A stretch of DNA of 64,000 bases from Gryllotalpicola protaetiae (GTDB lineage: Bacteria; Actinomycetota; Actinomycetes; Actinomycetales; Microbacteriaceae). Positions 35,268 through 46,874 of the stretch are shown here, in pieces. A program made the position numbers and the translations under genes. Position 1 is the first letter of the stretch. Every line of letters begins with the position of its first letter. The notes below the pieces were generated by a model. It was not told the DNA's origin and did not search any database. It saw only the letters and a list, made by a program, of their open reading frames with translations. The stretch lies in assembly GCF_003627055.1 (NCBI RefSeq), contig NZ_CP032624.1, positions 1,674,001-1,738,000 on the forward strand, read 5' to 3'.

Positions 35268-36155
35268 ATGCACATCGGTCTCGTCGGCCTCGGCAAGATG
35301 GGCAACAACATGCGTGCCCGACTCGAGAAGAACGGAGTCGAGGTCACCGGCTACGACACCAACCCTGCCGTCTCCGACGTCGCGACTCTCGCCGACCTCG
35401 TCAACGCGCTGCCTGCTCCGCGCACCGTCTGGATCATGGTCCCCGCTGGGAAGATCACCGACTCGGTCGTGAATGATCTCGAGGGTCTGCTCGAAAAAGG
35501 CGACCTGATCATCGACGGCGGCAACTCGAAGTTCACGGATGACTTCCGTCACTCCGAGCAGCTGGCCGGTAAGGGCATCGACTACATGGACGCCGGAGTC
35601 TCCGGCGGCGTCTGGGGATTGGAGAACGGCTACGGTCTGATGGTCGGGGGCTCGCAGGCACAGGTCGAGCGCGTTATGCCGGTCTTCGACGCGCTGCGCC
35701 CGGAGGGGCCTCGCGACGAGGGCTTCGTGCACGTGGGCGAGGTCGGCGCCGGCCACTACGCCAAGATGGTGCACAACGGCATCGAGTACGCGCTCATGCA
35801 GGCCTATGCAGAGGGCTACGAGCTGCTCGACACCCGCAAGGACATCATCAAGGACGTCACCGGCACCTTCAAGGCCTGGCAGCGCGGCACCGTCGTGCGC
35901 TCATGGCTGCTCGATCTGCTGGTGCGCGCTCTCGAGGCGGACCCTGAGTTCCAGAACATCGAGGGCTACGTGCAGGATTCCGGCGAGGGTCGCTGGACCG
36001 TCGAAGAGGGCATCAACAATGCGGTGCCGCTTCCGACGATCTCGGCGTCGATCTTCGCTCGCTTCGTCTCCCGCCAGGAGGACTCGCCGGCGATGAAGGC
36101 CGTCGCCGCGTTGCGCAACCAGTTCGGCGGCCACGCAGTCAAGGCCGTCGACTAA
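35268..36155 (+). CDS. gnd: 6-phosphogluconate dehydrogenase, decarboxylating (short NAD-type)
   Basis: The 295-residue enzyme converts 6-phosphogluconate to ribulose-5-phosphate with CO2 release. The Rossmann motif GLGKMGNNM is at residues 6-14, the active-site region GGNSKFTDD and DAGVSGGVWGLENG follow, and KMVHNGIEYALMQAYAEG holds the catalytic lysine and asparagine. At about 300 residues it is the short class, which often prefers NAD. It is inserted between dnaN and recF, an order common in actinobacteria. Confidence 0.93.
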   Translation: MHIGLVGLGKMGNNMRARLEKNGVEVTGYDTNPAVSDVATLADLVNALPAPRTVWIMVPAGKITDSVVNDLEGLLEKGDLIIDGGNSKFTDDFRHSEQLAGKGIDYMDAGVSGGVWGLENGYGLMVGGSQAQVERVMPVFDALRPEGPRDEGFVHVGEVGAGHYAKMVHNGIEYALMQAYAEGYELLDTRKDIIKDVTGTFKAWQRGTVVRSWLLDLLVRALEADPEFQNIEGYVQDSGEGRWTVEEGINNAVPLPTISASIFARFVSRQEDSPAMKAVAALRNQFGGHAVKAVD

Positions 36156-36173
36156 GAGGAAGAGGTTCCGTGC

Positions 36174-36187
36174 GTTGCACGTGAAAC
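36174..36187. promoter_or_regulatory. Near-perfect parS overlapping the recF start
   Basis: GTTGCACGTGAAAC differs from the parS core at one position (T to G). It spans the TTG and following GTG codons of recF. Whether ParB binds it is untested. Confidence 0.5.
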
Positions 36188-37362
36188 ATCTCTCTCTTGC
36201 CGACTTCCGCAACTACCGAGAGGCCGAGCTCGATCTCGAACCCGGGGTGACGGTCTTCGTCGGCCCGAACGGGCAGGGCAAGACCAATCTCGTCGAATCG
36301 CTCGGCTACCTCGCGACGCTCGGGTCGCATCGGACCTCGGTCGACAGCGCGATGATCAGAGCGGGCACGGATGCCGCAGTCATCCGTGCCCTGCTCCGCC
36401 ATATCGACCGCGAGCTCCTCGTCGAAGTGCAGCTGAATCGCGGTGCGGCGAATCGCGCCCAGGTGAACCGCGCCGCCGTGCGCACCCGAGAACTGCCGCG
36501 GTATTTCTCGAGCGTGCTGTTCGCTCCTGAGGATCTCGCACTGGTGCGCGGCGAGCCGTCCACCCGGCGCCGTTTCATCGACGAGCTGCTCGTGCAGCGA
36601 TCGCCGCGCCTGGCCGGCGTGCAGGCGGACTACGCGCGGATCGTCACGCAGCGGAACTCCCTGCTCAAATCGGCGCGTGCGCAGCGCATGAAGGAGTCGC
36701 AGCTTTCAACGCTCGACATCTGGGACGAGCGACTGGTCGAACTCGGCAGCGAGCTCATCGACCGGCGCGAGGCGCTCGTCGGCGAGTTGGCCGAGCCGCT
36801 TCGTGCGGCGTACCAGGCCGTGGCCGGCGTCGACCAGCAGCCCCGTGTGTTGCAGCGGCTCAGTATCTATGGGGCCGCGAGTGACGATGATGACGGGGAT
36901 GCTTCATCGGGATCGTTTCGAGACGGCGGCTCCGGTGCCTCCTCGACGATCGGGCGGATCGAGACGGCTGACGCGTTCCGCGCGGCGCTCGCGGGCGTGC
37001 GACGGAAGGAACTCGAGCGAGGGCTCACCCTCGTCGGGCCGCACCGCGACGATCTGCTCTTCGAGTTGAACGAACTGCCGGCGAAGGGGTACGCGAGCCA
37101 TGGGGAGTCCTGGTCGTTCGCCCTGGGGCTGCGCCTCGCCTCTGCGCAACTGCTTCGTGTGGAATCTGTCATCGGTGACCCGGTCCTCGTCCTCGACGAT
37201 GTGTTCGCCGAGCTCGACTCGGCGCGCCGGCGGGCCCTGGCGAGTGCCGTCCGCGACTTCGAGCAGGTGCTGATCACCGCGGCCGTGCTCGAGGACGTGC
37301 CAGACGTGCTCGAGGCTGCCATCGTGAAGATCAAGGCGGGGGAGGTGGTCGCGGATGAGTGA
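36175..37362 (+). CDS. recF: DNA replication and repair protein RecF
   Basis: The 395-residue SMC-like ATPase loads RecA at gaps. Walker A is FVGPNGQGKTNLVE, the signature region follows in LVGPHRDDLLFELN, and Walker B is PVLVLDDVFAELDSARR. Residues ~222-250 form an acidic/serine/glycine-rich insertion (SDDDDGDASSGSFRDGGSG) not usual in the family. A TTG at 36175 gives MHVKHLSLADF, which fits the family start and has a GAGG site ten bases before; GTG at 36181 is the alternative. Its last eight bases overlap the DUF721 gene. Confidence 0.95.
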   Translation: MHVKHLSLADFRNYREAELDLEPGVTVFVGPNGQGKTNLVESLGYLATLGSHRTSVDSAMIRAGTDAAVIRALLRHIDRELLVEVQLNRGAANRAQVNRAAVRTRELPRYFSSVLFAPEDLALVRGEPSTRRRFIDELLVQRSPRLAGVQADYARIVTQRNSLLKSARAQRMKESQLSTLDIWDERLVELGSELIDRREALVGELAEPLRAAYQAVAGVDQQPRVLQRLSIYGAASDDDDGDASSGSFRDGGSGASSTIGRIETADAFRAALAGVRRKELERGLTLVGPHRDDLLFELNELPAKGYASHGESWSFALGLRLASAQLLRVESVIGDPVLVLDDVFAELDSARRRALASAVRDFEQVLITAAVLEDVPDVLEAAIVKIKAGEVVADE

Positions 37363-37846
37363 GCATCCGAGCGAAGCATCCGCCGTCTATCTGCGCCTCA
37401 AGAAGCTGTTCGGCGGGTCGTCCGCGCGCACCGCGAAGGCTCAGCGTGGAAGACGGGGTGGAGAACCCGGGTCTGAGCCGTTCGGTGCTGGGCGAGATCC
37501 ACGCGGCCTCGGATCGGTGATGGACGCGCTCACCACAGATCTCGGCTGGGACTCCGAGTTGGACAAGGCGGAGCTCATCGGCGCATGGTCGGAGCTGGTC
37601 GGCGAGAGCACCGCGGCGAAGTCGCAGCCGCTCGGCATCGAAGACGGCGTGCTCACCGTGCAGTGCGACTCCACCGCCTGGGCGACGCAGCTGCGCATCA
37701 TGCGCGTCGAGTTGCTGACTGCAATCGCGCAGCGGTACCCGCGCGCAGGCATCCAGTCAATCCGCTTCAACGGGCCGGACGTACCGAGCTGGAAATATGG
37801 CCGCAGGTCGGCGCAATGGCGTGGCCCTCGCGATACCTACGGTTGA
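37355..37846 (+). CDS. DUF721/DciA-like replication protein
   Basis: The 163-residue protein has the DUF721 (DciA) core in its second half: WSELVGESTAAKSQPLGIEDGVLTV, quoted in part, and DSTAWATQLRIMRVELL, a KH-like fold. DciA proteins help load or operate DnaB in bacteria that lack DnaC. The first 60 residues are basic and poorly conserved. ATG at 37355 overlaps recF by eight bases, so translation is coupled. It is followed by gyrB after 122 bases. Confidence 0.88.
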   Translation: MSEHPSEASAVYLRLKKLFGGSSARTAKAQRGRRGGEPGSEPFGAGRDPRGLGSVMDALTTDLGWDSELDKAELIGAWSELVGESTAAKSQPLGIEDGVLTVQCDSTAWATQLRIMRVELLTAIAQRYPRAGIQSIRFNGPDVPSWKYGRRSAQWRGPRDTYG

Positions 37847-37926
37847 GAAAGCAAATCTCATGTCGGGCGCGTAAAAAACGCGTCAGATCGGCGTCTAGCC
37901 CCGGGAACAAGACCCCCTCCTGATAG

Positions 37927-39975
<2,049 letters not shown>

Positions 39976-40020
39976 TGCCTCATGACTCCTGGCCCGCGGC
40001 ATCCGTAAAGAAAAGAAGAC

Positions 40021-42601
<2,581 letters not shown>

Positions 42602-42612
<11 letters not shown>

Positions 42613-43012
42613 CGTCGCCGAGCGACTCGCCCGCAAGACGGCCAAGCGCCCCACGTCGAAGCAGGTCCGCCTCAAGCTGGTCTACGTCGACTTCTGGTCG
42701 GCGGTGAAGGTCTCGTTCCTCGCGGGACTCGCACTCGCGATCATCGGCATCGTCGCGACGTTCCTGCTGTGGACCGTGCTGACCCAGACCGGCATCTTCA
42801 AGTCGATCGCCGACCTGTTCCAGTCGATCGGCGGTCAGAGCTCGAGCGGCCTCCTCGACGCCGTCGGCCTCGGCAATGTGATGAGCTTCGCGATCATCGT
42901 CGGCATCCTCGATCTGATCGTCGTGACCGCGCTCGGGGCGGTCGTCGCGCTGCTGTACAACCTGTCGGTGAAGATCACCGGCGGCCTGCTGGTGGGCTTC
43001 ACCAACAACTGA
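42602..43012 (+). CDS. DUF3566 transmembrane protein
   Basis: The 136-residue membrane protein has two hydrophobic helices (residues ~41-62 and ~93-120) and a conserved start [22 protein letters not shown], a DUF3566 hallmark. The gene follows gyrA in most actinobacteria. Function is unknown. The ATG lies within the end of gyrA (11-base overlap), so they are translationally coupled. Confidence 0.88.
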
Positions 43013-43104
43013 TTTCACATCGAGCGGATGCCTGTCCCAGGGTTTTCCCGGTCCGATTTCGCCGCCGCGCAATCGTCCGGTAATCTCTAACAGGTCCGTT
43101 TCAC

Positions 43105-43178
43105 GGGGCTATAGCTCAGGCGGTTAGAGCGCTTCACTGATAATGAAGAGGTCCCAGGTTCAAGTCCTGGTAGCCCCA
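43105..43178 (+). tRNA. tRNA-Ile (anticodon GAT)
   Basis: A 74-base cloverleaf: acceptor GGGGCTA pairs with TAGCCCC, D arm AGCTCAGGCGGTTAGAGC, anticodon arm CTTCA-CTGATAA-TGAAG with GAT, and T arm CCAGG-TTCAAGT-CCTGG. The CCA is not encoded. It is 18 bases from tRNA-Ala, the usual Ile-Ala pair downstream of gyrA. Confidence 0.98.
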
Positions 43179-43196
43179 CCCAAATTTCTCCTTCAC

Positions 43197-43269
43197 GGGG
43201 CCTTAGCTCAGTTGGTAGAGCGCCTGCTTTGCAAGCAGGATGTCAGGAGTTCGATTCTCCTAGGCTCCA
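43197..43269 (+). tRNA. tRNA-Ala (anticodon TGC)
   Basis: A 73-base cloverleaf with acceptor GGGGCCT/AGGCTCC, anticodon arm CCTGC-TTTGCAA-GCAGG carrying TGC, and T arm AGGAG-TTCGATT-CTCCT. The CCA tail is not encoded. Its 3' 40 bases are duplicated at 45318-45357, marking it as an integration site. Confidence 0.98.
43229..43268 (+). repeat. att-like direct repeat, left copy (inside tRNA-Ala)
   Basis: Forty bases from the anticodon loop to the acceptor end of tRNA-Ala. The right copy at 45318-45357 matches 39 of 40 positions (T/A change in the T loop). Confidence 0.85.
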
Positions 43270-43395
43270 CTAGAAAACATTGGGATCGCGGGGTGCGGTC
43301 CGAGCCAGGTGTCAACATCTTCGTGTCCGCCTGACCCCCTTCGATTCCTTACGGGCCATTCAGTTTGCGCTCGCGGAGGGCTGAGCGATCCGCCA

Positions 43396-43641
43396 ATGGT
43401 GGCGGCGTTCACACAGACTTTAGCGAGATCCACATGCGCGCTTCCCGGCCAGGCGCCGCACCTATGGAAGCCTGGCATCGTGGAAAACCCTTGGATCGGC
43501 ATTCCGGTCGAGCCGCCCTTCATCGCACCCGTTGATCGACCGGCGCTTTCAGATCCAGGGTTTCGCAAGGATCAGTTGCACTTCGAGGTGATACCCGAGC
43601 CGTATATCGGGGACCCCGCCACGGCGAAGATTCTCTTCCTC
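43396..43641 (+). pseudogene. N-terminal fragment of an unnamed uracil-DNA-glycosylase-like family
   Basis: The frame starting with ATG at 43396 encodes sequence with coherent composition: NPWIGIPVEPPFIAPVDRP and LHFEVIPEPYIGDPATAKIL. It reads like the beginning of a family in which PEPxxGDPxAxxxxL leads into the first strand of a uracil-DNA-glycosylase-like fold. After ILFL it changes abruptly into arginine-rich sequence without further similarity, so the gene is probably truncated. The family link is from memory of its pattern and needs a search. Confidence 0.45.
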
Positions 43642-43732
43642 GCTTCAAGGGCGCTGCGCATCCCTCGGGACCGCCTGCGGCGGCCCTTGACCGCCCTTTC
43701 GCTGCGCGCATGGGTAGGGTCCGATCAAGGCA

Positions 43733-43752
43733 GATGCCCCGATCGGGGCATC
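43733..43752. repeat. Perfect 20-bp palindrome
   Basis: GATGCCCCGATCGGGGCATC reads identically on both strands and lies 20 bases upstream of a short ORF in the island. It may be an operator or an element end. No second copy was seen in the window. Confidence 0.8.
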
Positions 43753-43772
43753 GAACGAAGCGAGTGCGAGCG

Positions 43773-43874
43773 ATGTTGGGCCCACAGGATGACGTGCGGC
43801 AGTTGGGGGAGTTCTGGGTGCGGGTCGATCCGGCCGAGCTGGTCGACTGCGGGGCATCTGACTGCTGCCAGTAG
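43773..43874 (+). CDS. 33-residue ORF in the island, possible remnant
   Basis: It begins MLGPQDDVRQLGEFWVRV and ends in CCQ before TAG. The start is acidic and helix-like as in the first residues of some larger enzymes, and the frame stops early, so it may be the 5' remnant of a longer gene. No family can be assigned, and it may not be expressed. Confidence 0.3.
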   Translation: MLGPQDDVRQLGEFWVRVDPAELVDCGASDCCQ

Positions 43875-44024
43875 GGCGGCACTAGAGAGGGGGCGACACT
43901 GCCGCTGCCTCGTTGGGTGTTTCCCCCGGTCAGTCACGGCCACCTTCGAGCCCGCCGCGGATTAATACCCACCTTGGCTGCCACCCCCTTTGTTGGGGAT
44001 AGCTCCGTCCTTCCGTTGAGATGT

Positions 44025-44052
44025 TTGCTGTCAGCAGATGCATATCTATACG
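44025..44052 (+). promoter_or_regulatory. Possible promoter of the secreted island protein
   Basis: TTGCTG at 44025-44030 and TATACG at 44047-44052 are 16 bases apart in a locally AT-rich stretch, 17 bases before the ATG of the secreted protein. Confidence 0.4.
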
Positions 44053-44069
44053 TTCGATTAGGAGGGCAC

Positions 44070-44585
44070 ATGAAACACCGTAGTATCGCTCCTGGAATTG
44101 CTCTGATCGCCGCACTTGTTGTGGGCGTCGGATTCTCGGCGCCCGCCCAAGCAGCGACGGCGGTGCCAGCGGCCGCGGCCGCCTCGATCACTTGCACGAT
44201 TAACGTGCAGAACCCGCACGGTTCCACTCACGTCAGCGGTACCGTCAACGTCGTATCGACGGTTTCGTGCACTGCCCCCGTGGCTTCAATCACCCAGCAG
44301 ACGGCCCTGTACAAGACCACCGGGAATTCTTGGTGGGGAACAAAGGTGACCAAGGCCGCAACATCCTCGGCTCAGAGCAATGCCTCCGCGTCCTGCACGG
44401 TGGCGCCGGGGAACTTCTACGGTACGGCAGTCACAAGCATCGTCTGGCCTCCTGGATTCTCCGGCCCGCAGCCCCCGAGCGCCTATGGGAACACGACGGC
44501 TGTGAACTGCAGCACCGCGCAGATTGTAGCCAACAGCGAGGGCATCATCTCGACCGAGACGGTCACCGCGACATTGACAAAGTAG
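44070..44585 (+). CDS. Secreted four-cysteine beta-rich protein
   Basis: The 171-residue product has a clear signal peptide (KHRSIAPGIALIAALVVGVG with an AQA-type cleavage site near residue 28). The mature part is Thr/Ser/Val-rich with four Cys (ITC, VSC, ASC, VNC) that could form two disulfides, and a segment NPHGSTHVSGTVNV seen in small secreted actinobacterial proteins of unknown function. An AGGAGG site lies five bases before the ATG. It is the best-formed gene in the tRNA-bounded island and may be its cargo. Function unknown. Confidence 0.8.
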   Translation: MKHRSIAPGIALIAALVVGVGFSAPAQAATAVPAAAAASITCTINVQNPHGSTHVSGTVNVVSTVSCTAPVASITQQTALYKTTGNSWWGTKVTKAATSSAQSNASASCTVAPGNFYGTAVTSIVWPPGFSGPQPPSAYGNTTAVNCSTAQIVANSEGIISTETVTATLTK

Positions 44586-44599
44586 GGAAGGGCCGACCC

Positions 44600-44995
44600 A
44601 TGACTCCAGAGCTGCACCCGGATCCCATCGACCGGCAGGACGAATCGTGGGTAACTTCTCACCCCGCGTATCGTGTGACGTTCTGGAGTCTGCCCCCAAG
44701 GGCGAGGGGATCCGATCCGACGGTTCCCCTCGCCTTCAACGCCGAGCACTGGCGCATCTCCAACGCTCGCGACGTGATCGAAGTCCTCGACTGGGCGCGC
44801 AGCGACGGCCGTCTTTTCGAGGTCTTTGCGGAATCCGCTGACGCTGCCGCCGATCGCGCATTCACGAAGACCGTATTGCGACTGGCGGGGTACAACCTGG
44901 CCTACGGCCCCGGTTATGACCCAACGGCTTTCCTCTCCGTCCCCGCGGACCTTCAGACCACCACAGCTCAGCTGGAACAGAGCCGGGAAAAATAA
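44600..44995 (+). CDS. Unknown 131-residue cytoplasmic protein in the island
   Basis: It has no signal or membrane segment. The sequence is acidic with several Trp (SWVTSHPAYRVTFWSL, HWRISNARDVIEVLDWARSD), then FEVFAESADAAADRAFTKTVLRLAG, suggesting a small alpha/beta protein. It starts 14 bases after the secreted protein's stop with a GGGAAGGG site, so the two form an operon. An intracellular partner or immunity role is possible but not supported by any motif. Confidence 0.6.
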   Translation: MTPELHPDPIDRQDESWVTSHPAYRVTFWSLPPRARGSDPTVPLAFNAEHWRISNARDVIEVLDWARSDGRLFEVFAESADAAADRAFTKTVLRLAGYNLAYGPGYDPTAFLSVPADLQTTTAQLEQSREK

Positions 44996-45061
44996 GGCCG
45001 GGGAGTGATTCGCCGGTGAACATAAGGACCGATGGTGATCGCCGCCTGGCGGCCGCGCCGG

Positions 45062-45244
45062 CTACAGCCGTGCAGCCAGGTGCTCGCTGCGCTCGTAGTG
45101 CATTTCGTCTTCCTCGTCGCCCATCGCACGCTTATCGAGCCAGCGCTCGGCCGACTCGGGAGAGCCGAGCGCTCGGAGCATGATTGCGAACGCCTCGGCT
45201 TCTGAATAGGTGAGGCAGGGCGCGATGTCGTGCGCGGTTTGCAC
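45062..45244 (-). CDS. Unknown 60-residue protein, perhaps 5'-truncated
   Basis: The GTG at 45242-45244 gives a protein with good coding character (LTYSEAEAFAIMLRALGSPES, quoted in part; ends HYERSEHLAARL). The same frame stays open upstream with helix-like sequence (FIREARQQAEIAAALAIIGN) until a TGA inside the right att copy, without another start codon. This suggests that the gene once began outside the island and lost its 5' end at the recombination junction, or that it starts at the GTG. Confidence 0.5.
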   Translation of the reverse strand: MQTAHDIAPCLTYSEAEAFAIMLRALGSPESAERWLDKRAMGDEEDEMHYERSEHLAARL

Positions 45245-45317
45245 GTTGCCGATGATCGCGAGAGCTGCGGCGATTTCCGCCTGCTGTCGGGCTTCGCGGA
45301 TGAACCCGATTGAAGCC

Positions 45318-45357
45318 TTGCAAGCAGGATGTCAGGAGTTCGAATCTCCTAGGCTCC
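45318..45357 (+). repeat. att-like direct repeat, right copy (tRNA-Ala 3' fragment)
   Basis: Duplicate of 43229-43268 with one change (GTTCGAATC instead of GTTCGATTC). It lacks the 5' half of a tRNA and is not a functional tRNA gene. Confidence 0.85.
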
Positions 45358-45385
45358 GCTCCGGATCCCCTCTAGTGTCGAGCGT

Positions 45386-45802
45386 GTGAGCGACGATGTC
45401 GACGCGTTCATCGCCCGGGTCACTCCCGCGAAGCGGCAGCGTGACGCCGAGGTTCTGCTCGAGCTGTATGGGCGGGTGACCGGACTCGAGCCGGAGCTGT
45501 GGGGTTCCATCGTCGGCTATGGCGGCTACCACTACCGTTACGCGACGGGTCGCGAGGGCGACACTCCGGCCGCGGCGTTCGCGCCGCGCAAGGCCGCGAC
45601 GAGCATCTACCTGATGGACGGCGTGGGCACTCATCACGAGCTGCTAGGGCGACTCGGCCCGTACTCATCGGGGGTCGGCTGCCTCTATCTGCGCGACCTG
45701 ACGATCAACGACCTCGGAGTGCTCGAGCAGATCGTGACCGCGAGCTTCCGTGCGCTGACCGCAGGAACGTTCACCGATCGGGCGCGAGAGCATCACAACT
45801 AG
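45386..45802 (+). CDS. DUF1801 domain protein
   Basis: The 138-residue protein matches the DUF1801 (YdhG-like) layout: an N-terminal helix VDAFIARVTPAKRQRDAEVLL, the strand-turn WGSIVGYGGYHYRYATGREG and a central AFAPRKAATSIYLMDG. Members are small alpha/beta proteins of unclear function. The start is GTG at 45386, just outside the island's right att copy, so it is the first flanking gene. Confidence 0.85.
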   Translation: MSDDVDAFIARVTPAKRQRDAEVLLELYGRVTGLEPELWGSIVGYGGYHYRYATGREGDTPAAAFAPRKAATSIYLMDGVGTHHELLGRLGPYSSGVGCLYLRDLTINDLGVLEQIVTASFRALTAGTFTDRAREHHN

Positions 45803-45888
45803 CCGGCCTCAGTCGAGCGCGGCGGCACGATTGCTGAACCTCATCATCACGATCGCGGACGCGCCCCGGGCGTTGTAACGTCACGCGC

Positions 45889-46467
45889 ATGCGCACGGTC
45901 ACTGCCGTCGAGTTCGTCACGCTCGACGGGGTCATGCAAGGGTTCGACGGGCCGGACGACGACCCTTCGTTCATGCACGGCGGGTGGGGCATCCCCTACC
46001 AATCGCCCGACTCCGTGAAGTCAGGAACCGACGCGATGGCGCCGGGAGCGAGCTACCTGCTCGGCCGCAAGACCTACGAGCGGATGATCGCCTTCTGGCC
46101 TCATCAGCCCGAGTCCAACATCATGGCCGCGCGCCTCAACGCGGCCACGAAGTTCGTCGCGACGCGCACCCTCACCGAGCTGAGCTGGAATGCGACGCGA
46201 CTCGACGGCGAGCTGATTGCCGCGGTCGCGCAACTCAAAGCCGCAGGCGACGACCCGCTGGTCATCCTCGGCAGTGGCGAGATCGTCAGGCAACTCACCG
46301 TGGCGCGCCTCATCGACCGGTACTCGCTGTTCATCCACCCGCTCGTGCTCGGCCCGGGCGGCCGGGTCTTCCCTGCGCTCGACGCGCCGCTGCCGCTGCG
46401 CCTGGCAGGCGTCACGCAGACGAGTGCCGGAGTGCTGATCGTCGACTACGAGGCATCCGTTGATTGA
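45889..46467 (+). CDS. Dihydrofolate-reductase-fold protein (RibD C-terminal family)
   Basis: The 192-residue NADPH-dependent reductase-like protein has VEFVTLDGVMQGF at the start, YLLGRKTYERMIAFWP and the nucleotide-binding LVILGSGEIVRQL. This is the YyaP/YwjB-like RibD_C family; the true substrate is unknown. It is followed eight bases later by the PPOX-fold gene on the same strand. Confidence 0.9.
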   Translation: MRTVTAVEFVTLDGVMQGFDGPDDDPSFMHGGWGIPYQSPDSVKSGTDAMAPGASYLLGRKTYERMIAFWPHQPESNIMAARLNAATKFVATRTLTELSWNATRLDGELIAAVAQLKAAGDDPLVILGSGEIVRQLTVARLIDRYSLFIHPLVLGPGGRVFPALDAPLPLRLAGVTQTSAGVLIVDYEASVD

Positions 46468-46475
46468 ATGAGGGC

Positions 46476-46874
46476 ATGAGCGCAGCCGACATCATCCCTG
46501 CCCACCTGATCCCTCTGCTCGAGGCGCCGAACTACGGCTTCCTTGGAACGATCCGCCCCGATGACACCCCGCAGGTGAACCCGATGTGGTTCGACTTCGA
46601 CGGTGAGACGCTGCGGTTCACGCATACGACGAAGCGGCAGAAGTACCGGAACCTGCAGCACAACGCGGCGATGAGCTTCGCGGTGCTGAACCCCGAGAAC
46701 CCGTTCCAGTACCTCGAGGTGCGCGGCCGGCTGAGTGCGGTAGTGCCTGACCCGGACGGCGAGTTCTACGTGCACCTCGGCAAGCGCTACGGCAATGCAG
46801 AGCAGCAGCCCCCTGCCGACAGCCCTGATCGCGTCATCCTCGTCATGTCGATCGAGCGCTACACGACCCAGTAG
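46476..46874 (+). CDS. Pyridoxamine-phosphate-oxidase-fold protein, F420/FMN-dependent type
   Basis: The 132-residue split-barrel protein contains NYGFLGTIRPDDTPQVNPMWFDFDGE and the flavin/F420-binding TTKRQKYRNLQ. It resembles the PPOX class F420-dependent reductases of actinobacteria, which reduce or bind small compounds. ATG at 46476 is preferred to an in-frame TTG four codons upstream. Its end overlaps the convergent esterase gene by 16 bases. Confidence 0.87.
   Translation: MSAADIIPAHLIPLLEAPNYGFLGTIRPDDTPQVNPMWFDFDGETLRFTHTTKRQKYRNLQHNAAMSFAVLNPENPFQYLEVRGRLSAVVPDPDGEFYVHLGKRYGNAEQQPPADSPDRVILVMSIERYTTQ

Larger units (their letters stand above)
43270..45357. mobile_element. Small tRNA-Ala-integrated island or remnant (about 2.1 kb)
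   Basis: The segment is bounded by a tRNA 3'-end duplication, the mark of tyrosine-recombinase integration. It contains a gene fragment, a secreted four-cysteine protein, a 131-residue unknown and a 60-residue unknown, but no integrase, relaxase or transposase. It seems less GC-rich than its flanks, particularly near 43980-44070. It may be a deleted element or one moved in trans. Gene density is low between 43270 and 44069, where I see no intact gene. Confidence 0.65.

Noticed and set aside
37868-37882. Small CGCGT-A5-ACGCG hairpin before gyrB as a terminator
   Set aside because: The stem is only five pairs and there is no T run; too weak to call.
43773-43874. Transposase remnant
   Set aside because: The 33-residue ORF vaguely recalls some transposase beginnings but has no motif; evidence is too thin to call it.
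45318-45357. A second tRNA-Ala gene
   Set aside because: Only the 3' half is present; acceptor 5' strand and D arm are missing.
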